A stretch of 64,000 bases of DNA from CBCXVS01 sp965178525 (GCA_965178525.1 CBCXVS010000005.1:5023-69022), one strand, 5' to 3'; counted from the first letter of the stretch, positions 44,354 through 54,725 are shown. Program-made: numbers and translations. Notes: a model not told the origin generated them from the letters alone.

Positions 44354-45475
44354 TCACGCCAGCAAGGGAAACTGCGCGGCGATGTGCGCCAGATTCGCCA
44401 ACCGATCGATTTTACCGGTTGGCGTCTCGGCCAGCTTGCCGACAACGTACAACTTCCGCGGGATTTCATATGGGCTCAACGCTTGCCGCAAGTCGGTGCG
44501 AATCGCCGCTTCCAGCTCCGGCGATATGGGCTCTCCCTCGATGACAGCCACCACGGCCTGCCCCAAGCGCGGATGTTCAAGCGGACCGACAAAAAATCGG
44601 CGCTCCGCATTAACGCCATCCTGATGGTGCAACAGCCACGCTTCCAAAGCCGCTTCCACTTTCTCGATCTGGACTTTGACGCCGCCCGAGTTGATGACAT
44701 TGTCAATCCGTCCGAGCCACCGAAACGTGTTATCCGGATGTAACTCAACGAGATCGTTCGTCTGTAACGTCTCGCCGCGGATGAGGGCGGAGGTGATCGT
44801 GAGACAGCCGCGCGTATTCAGACCCAGGCGCACTCCGTCAAACGGAACGAAATCGTCACAGCGCTGCGGACCGTTCAAGCGTTTTAAGGCGATATGACTC
44901 ACGGTCTCCGTCATGCCATACGTGTGGTAAATGGGCGCCGTCACCTGCTGTAAGCGCTGCTCCAAAGCCAGACTGACGGGCGCGCCCCCGATGAGAATGC
45001 CCTTCATCCCATTTAAGATCGCCATCTCGTGCGGGGCGCCGTGTAGCGTTTCGTGCAGCTGCAACGGCACCATGGCGGTAAAATCAAAACGGGCGGCAGC
45101 CGCACATGGGGCCAGGGGCCGGCTCACCGGATCCACAATGGTCAGGTGGAGATCCCATTCAAAGCCACGCACCATCATCATCATCCCAGCAATGAACGCG
45201 ACCGAGACGCAGACGAGCGCCCGGTCTCCGGGCGCTAGGCCAAGCGCCTGACAGGTCAGCCTAGCGCTGGTGATCATCTGTTCTCGCGTGAGCAAGATGG
45301 CTTTGGGCTGCCCCGTGGAGCCGGACGTGTGGACCGTAAATGTCTCCTGCCCCGCGAGCCATTGCCGGCTAAATTGCAACACCTGCCGTTCATAATCGCT
45401 GATCTGGGGCTGAGCACAGACATCGGCCAGTTGCGTCAAAGGATATGAGGTCCCGTTGAGCACCAAGGTATCCAT
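44354..45475 (-). CDS. AMP-forming acyl-CoA ligase, MenE-like
   Basis: About 373 residues from ATG 45475 (GGAG 10 bases upstream). The adenylate-forming motifs are FTVHTSGSTGQPKAILLT (P-loop), YHTYGMTETVSHIALK, and WLGRIDNVINSGGVKV, with the late catalytic Lys in ETPTGKIDRL. Its short length matches o-succinylbenzoate-CoA ligase (MenE) rather than longer fatty acyl-CoA ligases. No other menaquinone genes are in the window, so the role is only suggested. Confidence 0.82.
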   Translation of the reverse strand: MDTLVLNGTSYPLTQLADVCAQPQISDYERQVLQFSRQWLAGQETFTVHTSGSTGQPKAILLTREQMITSARLTCQALGLAPGDRALVCVSVAFIAGMMMMVRGFEWDLHLTIVDPVSRPLAPCAAAARFDFTAMVPLQLHETLHGAPHEMAILNGMKGILIGGAPVSLALEQRLQQVTAPIYHTYGMTETVSHIALKRLNGPQRCDDFVPFDGVRLGLNTRGCLTITSALIRGETLQTNDLVELHPDNTFRWLGRIDNVINSGGVKVQIEKVEAALEAWLLHHQDGVNAERRFFVGPLEHPRLGQAVVAVIEGEPISPELEAAIRTDLRQALSPYEIPRKLYVVGKLAETPTGKIDRLANLAHIAAQFPLLA

Positions 45476-45492
45476 CAAACACAATCTCCGGC

Positions 45493-45648
45493 TTAACGCG
45501 TGACGAGGGCACGCTGTGGATCAAAGGGCGTGAGATCGATGCTACGAGCACTGCCGTCGACGATCAACTCCGCCATGGCCAAGCCGCTGGCCGGTGCATT
45601 CAGAATGCCCCAGCCACTATGGACGGAAGAGAGTTTCGACCCTATTCT
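45493..45648 (-). pseudogene. C-terminal remnant of an FAD-dependent amino-acid oxidase (DAO family)
   Basis: The minus-strand frame ending at TAA 45495-45493 reads KLSSVHSGWGILNAPASG, then LAMAELIVDG and SIDLTPFDPQR. This is the conserved FAD-binding C-terminus of glycine/D-amino-acid oxidase-like enzymes (H.GWG..nAPASG..mAELI.DG). Only about 50 residues remain; upstream lies the 3' end of an unrelated hydrolase gene. It was left by a deletion or insertion. Confidence 0.7.
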
Positions 45649-45657
45649 ACACGGAAT

Positions 45658-46952
45658 TCAGCCGTCCTGCCTCCCCCGATTTTGGCGAAGGTATTGACGA
45701 GCAAACTGGTCAAAGTCAAAGTCAGACTCCAAGTAATTGACAATGGCCTCAAACGCGTTGATCGCGTCTTGCACGCGATCCTCATTATAAGCCTCCGGTT
45801 CGCTGGCCAAGCGGACGATGACCACGTTCGTTTCGCGGTGCACATAGATGTACTGGCCAAACTCCCCCCATGCCAGGAAGATGCCTAGAAGAGGATCCCG
45901 AATCCAGTAGTTGTTACGATAGCCGTCGAAGCCAAGCTGGCGATACTGGTCGGGGAACTCTGGCGAATCCACTTCGCTGAGGGTCTGACGGACCCAGTCA
46001 AACGGGATGACCTGGGTTCCGTTCCCGAATCCATTCTTCAGGTTCAACATCCCAAACCGACCGAGGTCGCGAAGCGTCGCGGCCAGGCCCGCGTCCCAGA
46101 ATGCCTGGACCGACTTTCCCAACATCATGTGAGCCTCGAACTCGGCGCCCATCGGATGCCAGATGCGCTGGCTTAAAGACGCAGCGATCGGCTGCTCGGC
46201 GACCCGCTCCAGAATCCAGCCCAGCACATCCGCTTCGCAGGAGCGGAACTTGAACTGTTCGCCGTGGGAAAATCCCTCTACGGGTTGTAGCGCACCCAGA
46301 AACGAATAAATATCGGGCTCGGCGGCTACAAGCTCAGGCAGCCAACCTGTGGCGGATGCCTTCTGCCGCGCTTCGCTGTCCGATCGCGTGAGATCCTCAT
46401 CAAACTGGGTCGCCGTGATCATATCAAGTAGATCATGAACCGTGGCGCCCACATACGAACTGCTCATCAGTTCCGGAAGATACTGCGTGACTTGGGCGTT
46501 TTCATCGAGTCGTACCTCCTCTATGTAGATGCCGGCCAAAGAAGCCAGCACGGATTTGGTGATCGACCCCGTGTAATGCGGCTGACTCGGCTTTAGGCCG
46601 TTGAAATATCTTCATAGATGTTCTTGCCGTTCTCCAACACCAGGATGCCGTCGGTGTATGACTCGGAAAACCACTGATCGAGTCGTCGTTCTGTTCCGTC
46701 GGCTCCGGTGAATTTGGCGTCGTCAAGGATTTCCGGCGGGAGGTCGTAGATGAGCTCGAACGGCCTTCCCCCGGTCGCAATCTTCGCGGTGGGGAACACC
46801 CTGCGCGTGTTGGACAACGACCACCGATTAAACGGCTCGTCGAGCCAGTTGTCCAGCGTTACTTGCCTACCCGGCTGCGGTGGCATCCCCACCATGATCC
46901 CTAGCGCGACAGCCGTTGGTGGGATGATCGCGCTGTCTTCGTTCGCTACCAT
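45658..46952 (-). pseudogene. Beta-lactamase-family serine hydrolase, one frameshift
   Basis: The start is at ATG 46952 (MVANEDSAIIPP), 8 bases after AAGGGAG. The first frame ends at 46593, just after GILVLENGKNIYE. The next frame continues YFNGLKPSQPHYTGSITKSV with the SxxK nucleophile motif (SITK), then HDLLDMITATQFDED and the C-terminal HRETNVVIVRLAS. One missing A near 46605-46610 (restoring YERYFNG) repairs it. The whole (~430 residues) resembles 6-aminohexanoate-dimer hydrolase/esterase-type serine hydrolases. As sequenced, the nucleophile is out of frame. Confidence 0.82.
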
Positions 46953-47163
46953 CTCTGCACTCCCTTCTGCTGGGTTCGATTGCATCTTGGCACAATGCTG
47001 AGAAAGGCGGGGGTACGCTTCGGACAGCAAAGTCACGGCACGCTCCGCAGGCCCCTCCGGACCTACCTGGGTGCTGCGCGCCTTGCTGGCTTGACATGTT
47101 ATGCAGGCGTCATGACGGCCGACATGGGTCCCATGCTTGACACTGTGGGAAGCCCTGCTGCGC

Positions 47164-47475
47164 CTATTCTGTCAGCACCTCGCGGCGACCAAACTGGGGA
47201 AAACGGCCGCCGTACCATAGGCGCTCCCACCAGGTCGCGCGCCGCAAGTTCGGATCGGCAGCCTTGAGGCGATGCGCCTTGCCGCGACGGGTGCGCAGCA
47301 ACAAGTCCCCGTTGTCGTACACTTCGGCCACAACCCAGAACTTTTCCACCTGATACCGATAGGTTTCCCCTTGCGGGGCGGGATCAATATGCTGTGCCCG
47401 CCGCCCGGGACGCCGGCTATGCTTGTGCATCCGGAAAATGACCGGATCTCCTAGCTTGTAAGTACTCAAGCCCAT
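47164..47475 (-). CDS. Conserved hypothetical protein, 103 residues
   Basis: I start at ATG 47475, which follows GAGGAGG by about 9 bases; longer starts lack this. It contains YKLGDPVIFRMHKHSRRPGR, YQVEKFWVVAEV, LLRTRRGKAHRL and WWERLWYGGRFP. I recall similar short proteins annotated only as hypothetical in proteobacteria. The pattern suggests a small basic protein, perhaps nucleic-acid binding. Function unknown. Confidence 0.7.
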   Translation of the reverse strand: MGLSTYKLGDPVIFRMHKHSRRPGRRAQHIDPAPQGETYRYQVEKFWVVAEVYDNGDLLLRTRRGKAHRLKAADPNLRRATWWERLWYGGRFPQFGRREVLTE

Positions 47476-48196
47476 ACGCGTCCCCTCCTCAACCCAAGAG
47501 ACTTTTGAGATAGTCATGTAACTTTTTCCATTATAGACAGAATTGGCTGTCATGTCCATACTGCAAAGAGATCACCGCTACATGATCATCATCAATACCA
47601 AGATTAAAATTGTAGCCGCCTCATCGTATGGGCAGGTCTTCAGGGAAATCATGAGTTCAACCCTAAGCCCTCCGGCTGCAACGATCACCAGCACCGTGGA
47701 CGAATGACGTACCTCCGCACTCGCAACCGCCGGAAAGGCCGTCTACTGATCATGAGTCATGAGGGCGGATGCTCGCCTCCGAGCCCATGGCCATTCCGCA
47801 CTTTAAAGGCTAATGTGCAAATCAGCATGACGACATCGTAACGTCCAAAAATCCGCCTGTGGGCCCTCATGAGGTTATCGCATTTGATACCTTCCACCTA
47901 TCTTTCGATCCACCAATCCTATATCAAACAACTATATATAACATCATAGACATATAACAAAATCCCCATAAAGACTCATTTGATACTTATTTCCCATAAT
48001 GGAATACAATTTTTTTCCATGAAGATATTTTCGTATTCTATTATACTCTATTTTATTGATCCAAGAATGCCCATCTGTCTTGTTGAGTCATAGAGTAGCA
48101 TGTCGAACCTAGGTATGTGTTTGCGGTAACAGCCGGTACGCTATTGATTGCGAAACACGCTCTGTATTTGTAGCTGATCAGTCGAGGAGAAGGGTC
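47476..48196. other. Intergenic region with an AT-rich block
   Basis: About 720 bases without a gene. From about 47880 to 48065 the base composition falls sharply to A+T-rich sequence with many TATA-like runs, quite unlike the flanks. It may contain the promoter of the PQQ dehydrogenase gene or be a recently acquired or structural segment. No inverted repeats longer than a few bases were obvious. Confidence 0.5.
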
Positions 48197-50437
48197 GTGA
48201 CGTTTCGTGTCACCGTCTCAAGATCTCAGGCAACTCAAGGTGTGTTCCCGTCTCTTTTATGCGGATATAGATTGATTCGGCTAGGCGCCGTCATGTATGC
48301 CCTGCTCCTCTATCCCCTCAACGCGGTCAGTAGCACGCTCGATTCGCCCCATGGCCTCGACGCGCGGCCCATCAATATATCGTGTGTCGCACCGACGCGT
48401 CCTGAACAAGATATTTCGGGTTTGGCTGATGTCGCGATCGCCTTTCCGCATCTCGCATTCAACGGACCGATTGATCTGGTACAAGCGCCTCATGACGACA
48501 CGACCTGGTATTTGGCCGAACGGCACGGCCTCATCCGGACCTTTGACAACGACGAGAACGTGGATAGCAAAACCACTGTCCTCGATATCCGGAACCGTTT
48601 CCGGTTTACAGGCAATAACGACTCGCAGCAGTGGGGCGTCACAAGCCTGGTCTTTCACCCGCAGTTTCCGGCTATGCCATACTTGTACGTCGCCTATAAT
48701 GCCCAGGAGACCCCAGACGCATCCGTGACGTCTAGCGTGTCCAGGTTCAAGACGGCCGATGGGGCCCGCACCTTTACGGCCCGATCGGAACGCGTCCTGT
48801 TATCCCAGCAGCAGGGGACGTTGCGCTTTCATCACCTGGGTAAAATCGCATTCGGCCCCGACGGGTATCTGTACATCGGATTTGGGGACGGTGGTACGGA
48901 CCCCCAGGACGTCAGCGACTAGCGCGGCTCCATTCTGCGGATTGATGTCGATCGTTCGTTTCCGTATGCGATTCCGTTCGACAACCCGCTGGCTGCCACA
49001 GGAAACGGCAAACCGGAGCTGTTTGCCTGGGGTTTTCGTAATCCATGGCGTTTCAGCTTCGATCGCGTGACGGGTGAACTCTGGGCGGCAGACGTTGGCG
49101 CGTCGATATGGGAAGAAGTGAACCTCGTCAAAAAAGGCGGGAATTACGGTTGGCGGATCATGGCGGGCAACCATTGCCGCCGGCGGGAATGCGATCGGCG
49201 TGGCTTGCTGACGCCGGTCATCGCATACGATCACACCGAAGGGATCGCTGTCATCGGCGGCTATGTTTACCGAGGCCGTGCGATTCCGGAACTCGTCGGC
49301 AGCTATGTGTTTGGCGATATTATCTCACCGGATATCTGGGGGATCGCCTACGACCAAAACGGCCATCCACAGCGCCGGATCGTTGCCACGTCGCCACGCA
49401 ACGGTCCCCATAGCTTTGCCGAAGGCAACGATGGGGAGCTATATATCTTACGGGAAGGACCTGGGCGGCAAACCCTGAAAAAACTGGTTCCCAAGTTATC
49501 GGCTCCGCCAGTTGTCTCGGCGTTCCCAACGAGGCTATCGGAGACGGGATGTGTGGCTTCTGACAATCCCTTGCAGCCGGCCACGGGCTTGATCTCCTAC
49601 CGCGTCAACAGCATCCTGTGGTCCGATGGCGCCGTCAAACAACGATGGATGGCTCTGCCTGAAGGAATCCACATTCAGGTCAATGCTGACGGTGATTTTG
49701 TCTTTCCGGCCGGAACCGTGCTCATGAAAAGCTTCTTCATTGACCAGACGCCGATCGAAACCCGTCTGTTCGTGCGTCACGACGATGATGGCTGGGCCGG
49801 ATACAGCTATGAATGGCTGGACGACCAGTCCGATGCCCTTTTGTTGCCTGCGGGCAAAACGAAGGTGTTGCCTAATGGTCAGACCTGGACGTACCCCCAC
49901 CGCGCCCAGTGTCTGCAGTGCCACACCGCCGCGGCGGGATTCTCACTCGGTCCGGAGCTGCCCCAATTGAATGGCGTGCATCTCTACACCGCGACTGGAA
50001 GACGCGCCAATCAGCTCCGCACGCTCGAGCACATCGGCGTCTTTGACGAACCCCTGCCGGCCGAACCGGCTCAGCTTCCTGCACTTGCTGCGGTCGCCGA
50101 CACCTCTCAGGCCGTCGCGCATCGCGCCCGCAGTTATCTGCACACCAACTGCTCCGGGTGCCATCGCCCGGCAGGACCGACGCCAGCCGCGATCGACTTC
50201 CGCTTTTCCACCGCGTTCGCTCGCATGAGGGTATGTGACGTTGCCCCCCAACACAGCGACCTCGGCATTGCAGACGCGGCCCTCCTCAAGACCGGAGTTC
50301 CCGAACGTTCTATGGTCTGGCATCGTATGCAACGCCGCGACCTCTTTCAAATGCCGCCGCTGGCAACACGCCTCGTCGATACCGTAGCCGTCGACACGAT
50401 CGCGAGTTGGATCTTGAGCCAGAACACCTGCGAATAG
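48197..50437 (+). pseudogene. PQQ-dependent sugar dehydrogenase-cytochrome c fusion with in-frame TAG
   Basis: The start is GTG 48197 after GAGGAGAAGG, with a hydrophobic N-terminal segment for export. The N-terminal beta-propeller of glucose/sorbosone dehydrogenases shows VVDL-type strands, WGVTSLVFHPQFP, HHLGKIAFGPDGYLYIGFGDGGTDP, and, after the stop, GSILRIDVD, LFAWGFRNPWRFSFD, GELWAADVG and GGNYGW. The TAG at 48920-48922 is in the same frame; Leu or similar is expected there. The C-terminal domain has two CxxCH sites (CLQCH, CSGCH). The product would be a periplasmic oxidase passing electrons to its own haem. The gene's own terminator is also TAG. Confidence 0.85.
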
Positions 50438-50612
50438 GCTGCGTTACCGCTTTGTGAGCTAGACATACCCGGCTCGACAGGCTATGGTAGCCCTTGAGAT
50501 ACTCACCGATCTTGCAGATGCTCTCGCCGTGTGTCAGTGCCAGCCGCCGCGCAGTGATCCACCGCTTCCCGGATTCTCAACCGCAAGGCATAGAACGCGA
50601 CAAGGAACCGTT

Positions 50613-50756
50613 ATGAGCGCTGAATTTGACGTCGAGATTTTTAAACGCCGGCGTGACGCTTTAACAAACCGCCTGCAACCACTTCCCGATTCCTTACTTT
50701 CTTCGTTAATACCGGGACACCTGATGGGAATTTTTGGCGTGTACAGCGACGAATAG
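50613..50756 (+). CDS. Small hypothetical protein, 47 residues
   Basis: ATG 50613 follows AAGGA. The peptide (MSAEFDVEIFKRRRDALTNR..., ending GIFGVYSDE) is short and of unknown family. It precedes the outer-membrane protein gene on the same strand. It may be real but the evidence is only the start signal. Confidence 0.3.
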   Translation: MSAEFDVEIFKRRRDALTNRLQPLPDSLLSSLIPGHLMGIFGVYSDE

Positions 50757-50829
50757 TATTGTATGATCTCAAAATTGCCTGCAGACGAAGTTTAAGCAAC
50801 GCCCTGAAACGCCAAAGCGGGGGTGACCC

Positions 50830-51483
50830 ATGCAAAGCCGTGCCTCTTTCATGATCTTCGCCATTCTCTTGATACCGTTGTTTACGCATGCCGGTCCAGC
50901 CACAGCAGAATGGGAGTTGGGTGTCTTTGGTGGTGCTGCTATACCTGAAAACGACACGCTCACCATTGAGAGGCAGACGATGCGTTTGGGGGTTGCTGAG
51001 GTTGAGGTCCTAGAGATGAATGAGTCTTTCAAAGATTCATTCTCTGGTGGTCTGCGGATCGGCTATTGGTTTCAACAGGTTCCATGGCTCGGTCTGAGTG
51101 GCGGTCCTTCTTTCTTCGTGCCGGATGGTGATCTCTTTGTTATTCCGCTTACCGTCCAGATCAATGCCCGTTTGCCGATACTACCGACTCCGGATTATCC
51201 ACAAGGACGATTGAAACCCTATATCGCTGTTGGGCCGGCCTTGTTTGTCACCCTGCTCAATGATGAGGATAGTTCATTGAATCTTGGCTTTGATGGGCGC
51301 TTGGGGTTGGCCTTTGAATTACCTGTAGCGACGGGAGCGCGTTATCGCAGCACATGGTTTTTTGAGTACCGCTATACGATTCATGAATTCGAACTCACGG
51401 AGAACATACCGAACGGCTCGGCTACATCCGATGGTACCATCAGGGCGCATCATGTGCTGGCGGGCTTCTCATTTCGGTTTTAG
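50830..51483 (+). CDS. Outer-membrane beta-barrel protein
   Basis: A 217-residue protein with a signal peptide (FMIFAILLIPLFTHAGPATAEWELGVFGG). Alternating strands follow and the end FSFRF has the terminal Phe typical of BamA-inserted barrels. FSGGLRIGYWF, LKPYIAVGPALFV and FEYRYTIHEFEL look like eight-strand OmpW/OmpA-type barrel strands. It is probably a small porin or lipid-interacting barrel. No partner is evident. Confidence 0.78.
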   Translation: MQSRASFMIFAILLIPLFTHAGPATAEWELGVFGGAAIPENDTLTIERQTMRLGVAEVEVLEMNESFKDSFSGGLRIGYWFQQVPWLGLSGGPSFFVPDGDLFVIPLTVQINARLPILPTPDYPQGRLKPYIAVGPALFVTLLNDEDSSLNLGFDGRLGLAFELPVATGARYRSTWFFEYRYTIHEFELTENIPNGSATSDGTIRAHHVLAGFSFRF

Positions 51484-51493
51484 CACAACGGAT

Positions 51494-52120
51494 TTATTCA
51501 AGCGTTTCCACAGCTGCAATCACGCTTTTGAACCACCCTGTCTGATTGGCAGCCGTACGCGCCTCGTCAAGAAAGCGCGTCACCATACTGGCATCGATCC
51601 CCGGAAGCACACGACTGGTGTCGACCGCCGTATAGACGCCTTCTTCCAAACACCAGATCTCGACCTCGCCATCCGTATAACGCCAAACTTCGGGCACCCC
51701 TAAGGCAGCATAGAGCGGCAACTTATTCAGCGATGACGGCGAGATATCCACCTCGATCACTAAGTCCGGCGGCGGTTCGACCGTCAAATCAAGAGGACGC
51801 TCCAGTGTCATGGCGTCGGCATGGTCGAGATAAAAGCAGGCATCTGGCTCGAAGCTTCGCGCCAGATCCTCGCGGCCAAATGTCGTCGAACCCAGACTGC
51901 GGTAATGTCGGTCACGCGCAAAGGCAATGGCTTCAATCACCTGTGTGAGGGTCGTTTTGACCCATTCGTGCTCCTGCGAGGGCATACGTAGCTCCACCGT
52001 CCCACCGTCATACGCCAACAGGACACCACACCGCTCGCCACGGTCGGCAAGGAGCTGCTGAAACGTCTGCCAGGAAACGCCGTGCATAACAACCCGGTCT
52101 TGTTCCAACCATAGGCTCAT
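51494..52120 (-). CDS. Uma2 family (DUF820) PD-(D/E)XK endonuclease-like protein
   Basis: A 208-residue Uma2 protein: FQQLLADRGE, YDGGTVELRMPSQEHEWVK at the N-terminus, the core FEPDACFYLDH (Asp), PDLVIEVDISPSSLNKLPLYAALGVPEVWRY, and a helical tail. The usual catalytic Lys sits in the SSLNK segment. It is a different subfamily from the one at 38755. Function unknown. Confidence 0.85.
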   Translation of the reverse strand: MSLWLEQDRVVMHGVSWQTFQQLLADRGERCGVLLAYDGGTVELRMPSQEHEWVKTTLTQVIEAIAFARDRHYRSLGSTTFGREDLARSFEPDACFYLDHADAMTLERPLDLTVEPPPDLVIEVDISPSSLNKLPLYAALGVPEVWRYTDGEVEIWCLEEGVYTAVDTSRVLPGIDASMVTRFLDEARTAANQTGWFKSVIAAVETLE

Positions 52121-52215
52121 GGCCCATGCCCTCCCGTTCTGTCAGAACGGACGCCGCCAAGGATAAACGAGGCAGACAACACCACGCAAACCACCACCCT
52201 CCATGCGGCCAATCG

Positions 52216-52250
52216 GCATTCCGCATTCCGCATTCCGCATTTCGCATTCG
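52216..52250. repeat. Heptamer tandem repeat (GCATTCC, five copies)
   Basis: GCATTCC occurs three times in a row, followed by GCATTTC and GCATTCG, directly downstream of moaA. The reverse complement unit AATGCGG resembles the array at 60925 (GCGGATT/GCGGACT). The 7-bp period matches the array at 15281. Confidence 0.85.
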
Positions 52251-52252
52251 AC

Positions 52253-53326
52253 TCATCCGCCGCGGGTGTGCATTTCCAGGTGGGGATCCTGACGCAGGTG
52301 CTCGAGTTGGACAAAGGTCTCGCGAGGGCCGTCATGTTCCAGAGCTTTGCGCGCTTCGGCGCCGCGGTCGCGGCGCGCCTGCCAACCAGCGGTAATGATC
52401 GCAGCCAGTTCTTCAACGGACGCGCCGTCGCGCAGCGGTTGGCGCAAATCGATACCTTGCGTGGCGTAGAGACAGAGATACCACATCCCATCCGCGGTGA
52501 GGCGGCTGCGGTCGCAACGGCTGCAAAACGGCGTCGTGGTGGAGGCAATGATGCCGAACATCGTCCCATCCGACAGCCGATAGCGTTGGGCGGGAGCGGA
52601 ACTCGTTTCCACGATCGGCTCAATCGCCCCATATCGTTGGCTCAGACAGTCGAGGATATCCGTGCGGGACATGACTTTGTCCATCGTCCAATGCGTGGCA
52701 CCGCCGACGTCCATGTATTCGATAAACCGCACCTCAGCCTTGACCTGCTTGCCGTACTCGATCAGCGGCGCCAGTTCATCGTCATTATAGCCGCGCATCA
52801 CCACGGTATCGATCTTTAAGCCGGCGAACCCCGCCTGCCCGACCGCATCAATGCCTGCCAGCACGCGGGCATGCGTATCACGGCGGGTCAACGTCCGGAA
52901 GCGGACGGGATCCAAGGTATCGAGACTTACCGTGACGCGGTGCAGCCCCGCCTCATAAAGGGCTTGCGCTTGCTCCGTAAGCAATACCGCATTCGTGGTC
53001 AACGCCAGGTCACGCAGCTGCGACTTCTGCGCCAGCATCCGCACCAGAGCTGGTAGATCTCTGCGCAAAAGGGGTTCCCCGCCGGTGAGCCGGACTTTAT
53101 CTGCCCCCAGTGCAAGGAAGACATCCATGAGCGTCGAGATTTCTTCAAACGTGAGCACATTGGCACGCGGCAGCCAGACGTACTCCTCCTCGGGCATGCA
53201 ATATTGACAGCGTAAATTACAGCGATCCGTGACGGACAGCCGCACATTTCGCAGGGGGCGGCCCCAGGTATCCGTTAGGGTATCATGCGCGTCTAACACA
53301 ATCGGCTCAATCGACAACGGTGGCAT
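52253..53326 (-). CDS. moaA: GTP 3',8-cyclase (molybdenum cofactor biosynthesis, MoaA)
   Basis: A 357-residue radical SAM enzyme. The N-terminal cluster motif is CNLRCQYCMP, and the C-terminal cluster CSRCDRSRLTADGMWYLCLY. KVRLTGGEPLLRRDL and LALTTNAVLL are typical. It converts GTP to 3',8-cyclo-7,8-dihydro-GTP, the first step of molybdopterin synthesis, with MoaC. The C-terminus usually ends in Gly-Gly, as here (TRGG). AAAGGA lies 9 bases before the ATG. It supplies cofactor for the two molybdenum hydroxylase loci of this window. Confidence 0.95.
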   Translation of the reverse strand: MPPLSIEPIVLDAHDTLTDTWGRPLRNVRLSVTDRCNLRCQYCMPEEEYVWLPRANVLTFEEISTLMDVFLALGADKVRLTGGEPLLRRDLPALVRMLAQKSQLRDLALTTNAVLLTEQAQALYEAGLHRVTVSLDTLDPVRFRTLTRRDTHARVLAGIDAVGQAGFAGLKIDTVVMRGYNDDELAPLIEYGKQVKAEVRFIEYMDVGGATHWTMDKVMSRTDILDCLSQRYGAIEPIVETSSAPAQRYRLSDGTMFGIIASTTTPFCSRCDRSRLTADGMWYLCLYATQGIDLRQPLRDGASVEELAAIITAGWQARRDRGAEARKALEHDGPRETFVQLEHLRQDPHLEMHTRGG

Positions 53327-53429
53327 CTAGCCGTTTCCTTTGTAGCTTATACACGTCATCCATTATGGTCAGCACCTGTGGCGCTGTCAAGGATGTCTGC
53401 GGCCAGAATGGAAGATGATGGGACACCGG

Positions 53430-54725
53430 CTATGGTTCGAGAAAATCACGCAAGAGGGGGCTATCCTGCTTCAGTTTTGCCAGAGCTTGCGTCTCGATTT
53501 GACGTACACGCTCATGGCTCAACTGCAAGTCGAGACCGATTTGGCGTAAGGTTTCGCCGGGTTTGCCATCGAGCCCGAAGCGCCGGCGGATCACCTCCGC
53601 TTCCCGCGGTAGCAAGCTATCCAGGGCCTGCTGCATGCACTGCTGCAGATCCCGTTGCATGCACGTCTCCAGACTGGTGTCGGCCTGCGTGTCGGCCACC
53701 ACCTCGCTGAACGTGCGATCGCTCTCATCGTCACGCGGCTGATCCAGCGACAGCGGCTCGCGCCCCAGCGCCAGGCTGCGCTCGACTCGCTCCAACGGCA
53801 GGTCGAGACGCCGCGCCATTTCGCCGGCCGTCGGCGTACGTCCCAATTCCGTGGTGAGCACTGGCAGGGCCTTGTGAATCTGCCTGGCGCTTTCGTACAT
53901 ATATTCCGGCACGCGAATCAGCGTGGCCTGGTCATACACGGCGCGGCGCATGGCCTGCTTGATCCACCAAACCGCGTACGTGCTAAACTTGAGGTTACGC
54001 CGATAATCAAACTTGTCCACGGCCCGCATGAGGCCGATATTGCCCTCTTGAATCAGGTCTGTCATCGGCAGACCAACGTGCTGAAACTCGCGGGCCACAC
54101 TGATCACCAAGCGCAAGTTTCGCGTAATCAATTCCTGCTTTGCCGACTCGACACGCATATGTTGGTGGTGCAGTCGATGCCAAAGCGTACGGAATTCATC
54201 GACGCTGTAGCCAAGCGTCGAGACAAAACGCTTCGCCTGCCGGCGCTGTCGTTCAGGGGGCGCCGCCATGGCCGTATCGAACCGGAACCAGGCTTGTTGC
54301 AGGAACGCCGGAGACCATGTGACAGCCCGCACCAGCGCCCGGATGTCATCCCGCAACGTCTGCACCGGCTTCGGACATGCGGTCAAACCGGTTGGGTCTG
54401 TGGCCACGAGACGACGCATCTGACACCGAAGCCGTTGCAGCTGATCGAGCATGGCCATGCAGTCGGCGTGGGACGGCGCCGGCTGCACCTCGAAGAGCAC
54501 GTCAACGGCCAACGCGCCACGGCGCACATGGGAACGGCAGGCCAGCGCATAGGGCACGTGCAAGAGGTGATGCGCGAAGGTTTCGCGCCACGTCTTGGCT
54601 CCTTCCTGAATCTGCTGGGCCAGCGCCAGCTCGCGCTCATGTGTGAGCAAGGGATAATGCCGGATATCATGTAAATAGTGCGCCATCACGGACGGCGCCT
54701 CAGCCGCTGTGCCGGCTGAGGCCAT
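53430..54725 (-). CDS. Sigma-70 family RNA polymerase sigma factor (group 2-like)
   Basis: About 431 residues. I start at ATG 54725, which has an ideal SD (GGAGGAGGTG) 5 bases upstream; a GTG at 54770 would add 15 residues. Region 1.2 (HYLHDIRHYPLLTHERELALAQQIQEG), region 2 (NLRLVISVAREFQHVGLPMTDLIQEGNIGLMRAVDKFDYRRNLKFSTYAVWWIKQAMRRA), region 3, and region 4 (LLPREAEVIRRRFGLDG, LSHERVRQIETQALAKL) are all present. A ~110-residue insertion with basic and Cys residues separates regions 1.2 and 2. No region 1.1 is seen, as in RpoS/SigB-group alternative factors. The regulon is unknown. Confidence 0.9.
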   Translation of the reverse strand: MASAGTAAEAPSVMAHYLHDIRHYPLLTHERELALAQQIQEGAKTWRETFAHHLLHVPYALACRSHVRRGALAVDVLFEVQPAPSHADCMAMLDQLQRLRCQMRRLVATDPTGLTACPKPVQTLRDDIRALVRAVTWSPAFLQQAWFRFDTAMAAPPERQRRQAKRFVSTLGYSVDEFRTLWHRLHHQHMRVESAKQELITRNLRLVISVAREFQHVGLPMTDLIQEGNIGLMRAVDKFDYRRNLKFSTYAVWWIKQAMRRAVYDQATLIRVPEYMYESARQIHKALPVLTTELGRTPTAGEMARRLDLPLERVERSLALGREPLSLDQPRDDESDRTFSEVVADTQADTSLETCMQRDLQQCMQQALDSLLPREAEVIRRRFGLDGKPGETLRQIGLDLQLSHERVRQIETQALAKLKQDSPLLRDFLEP

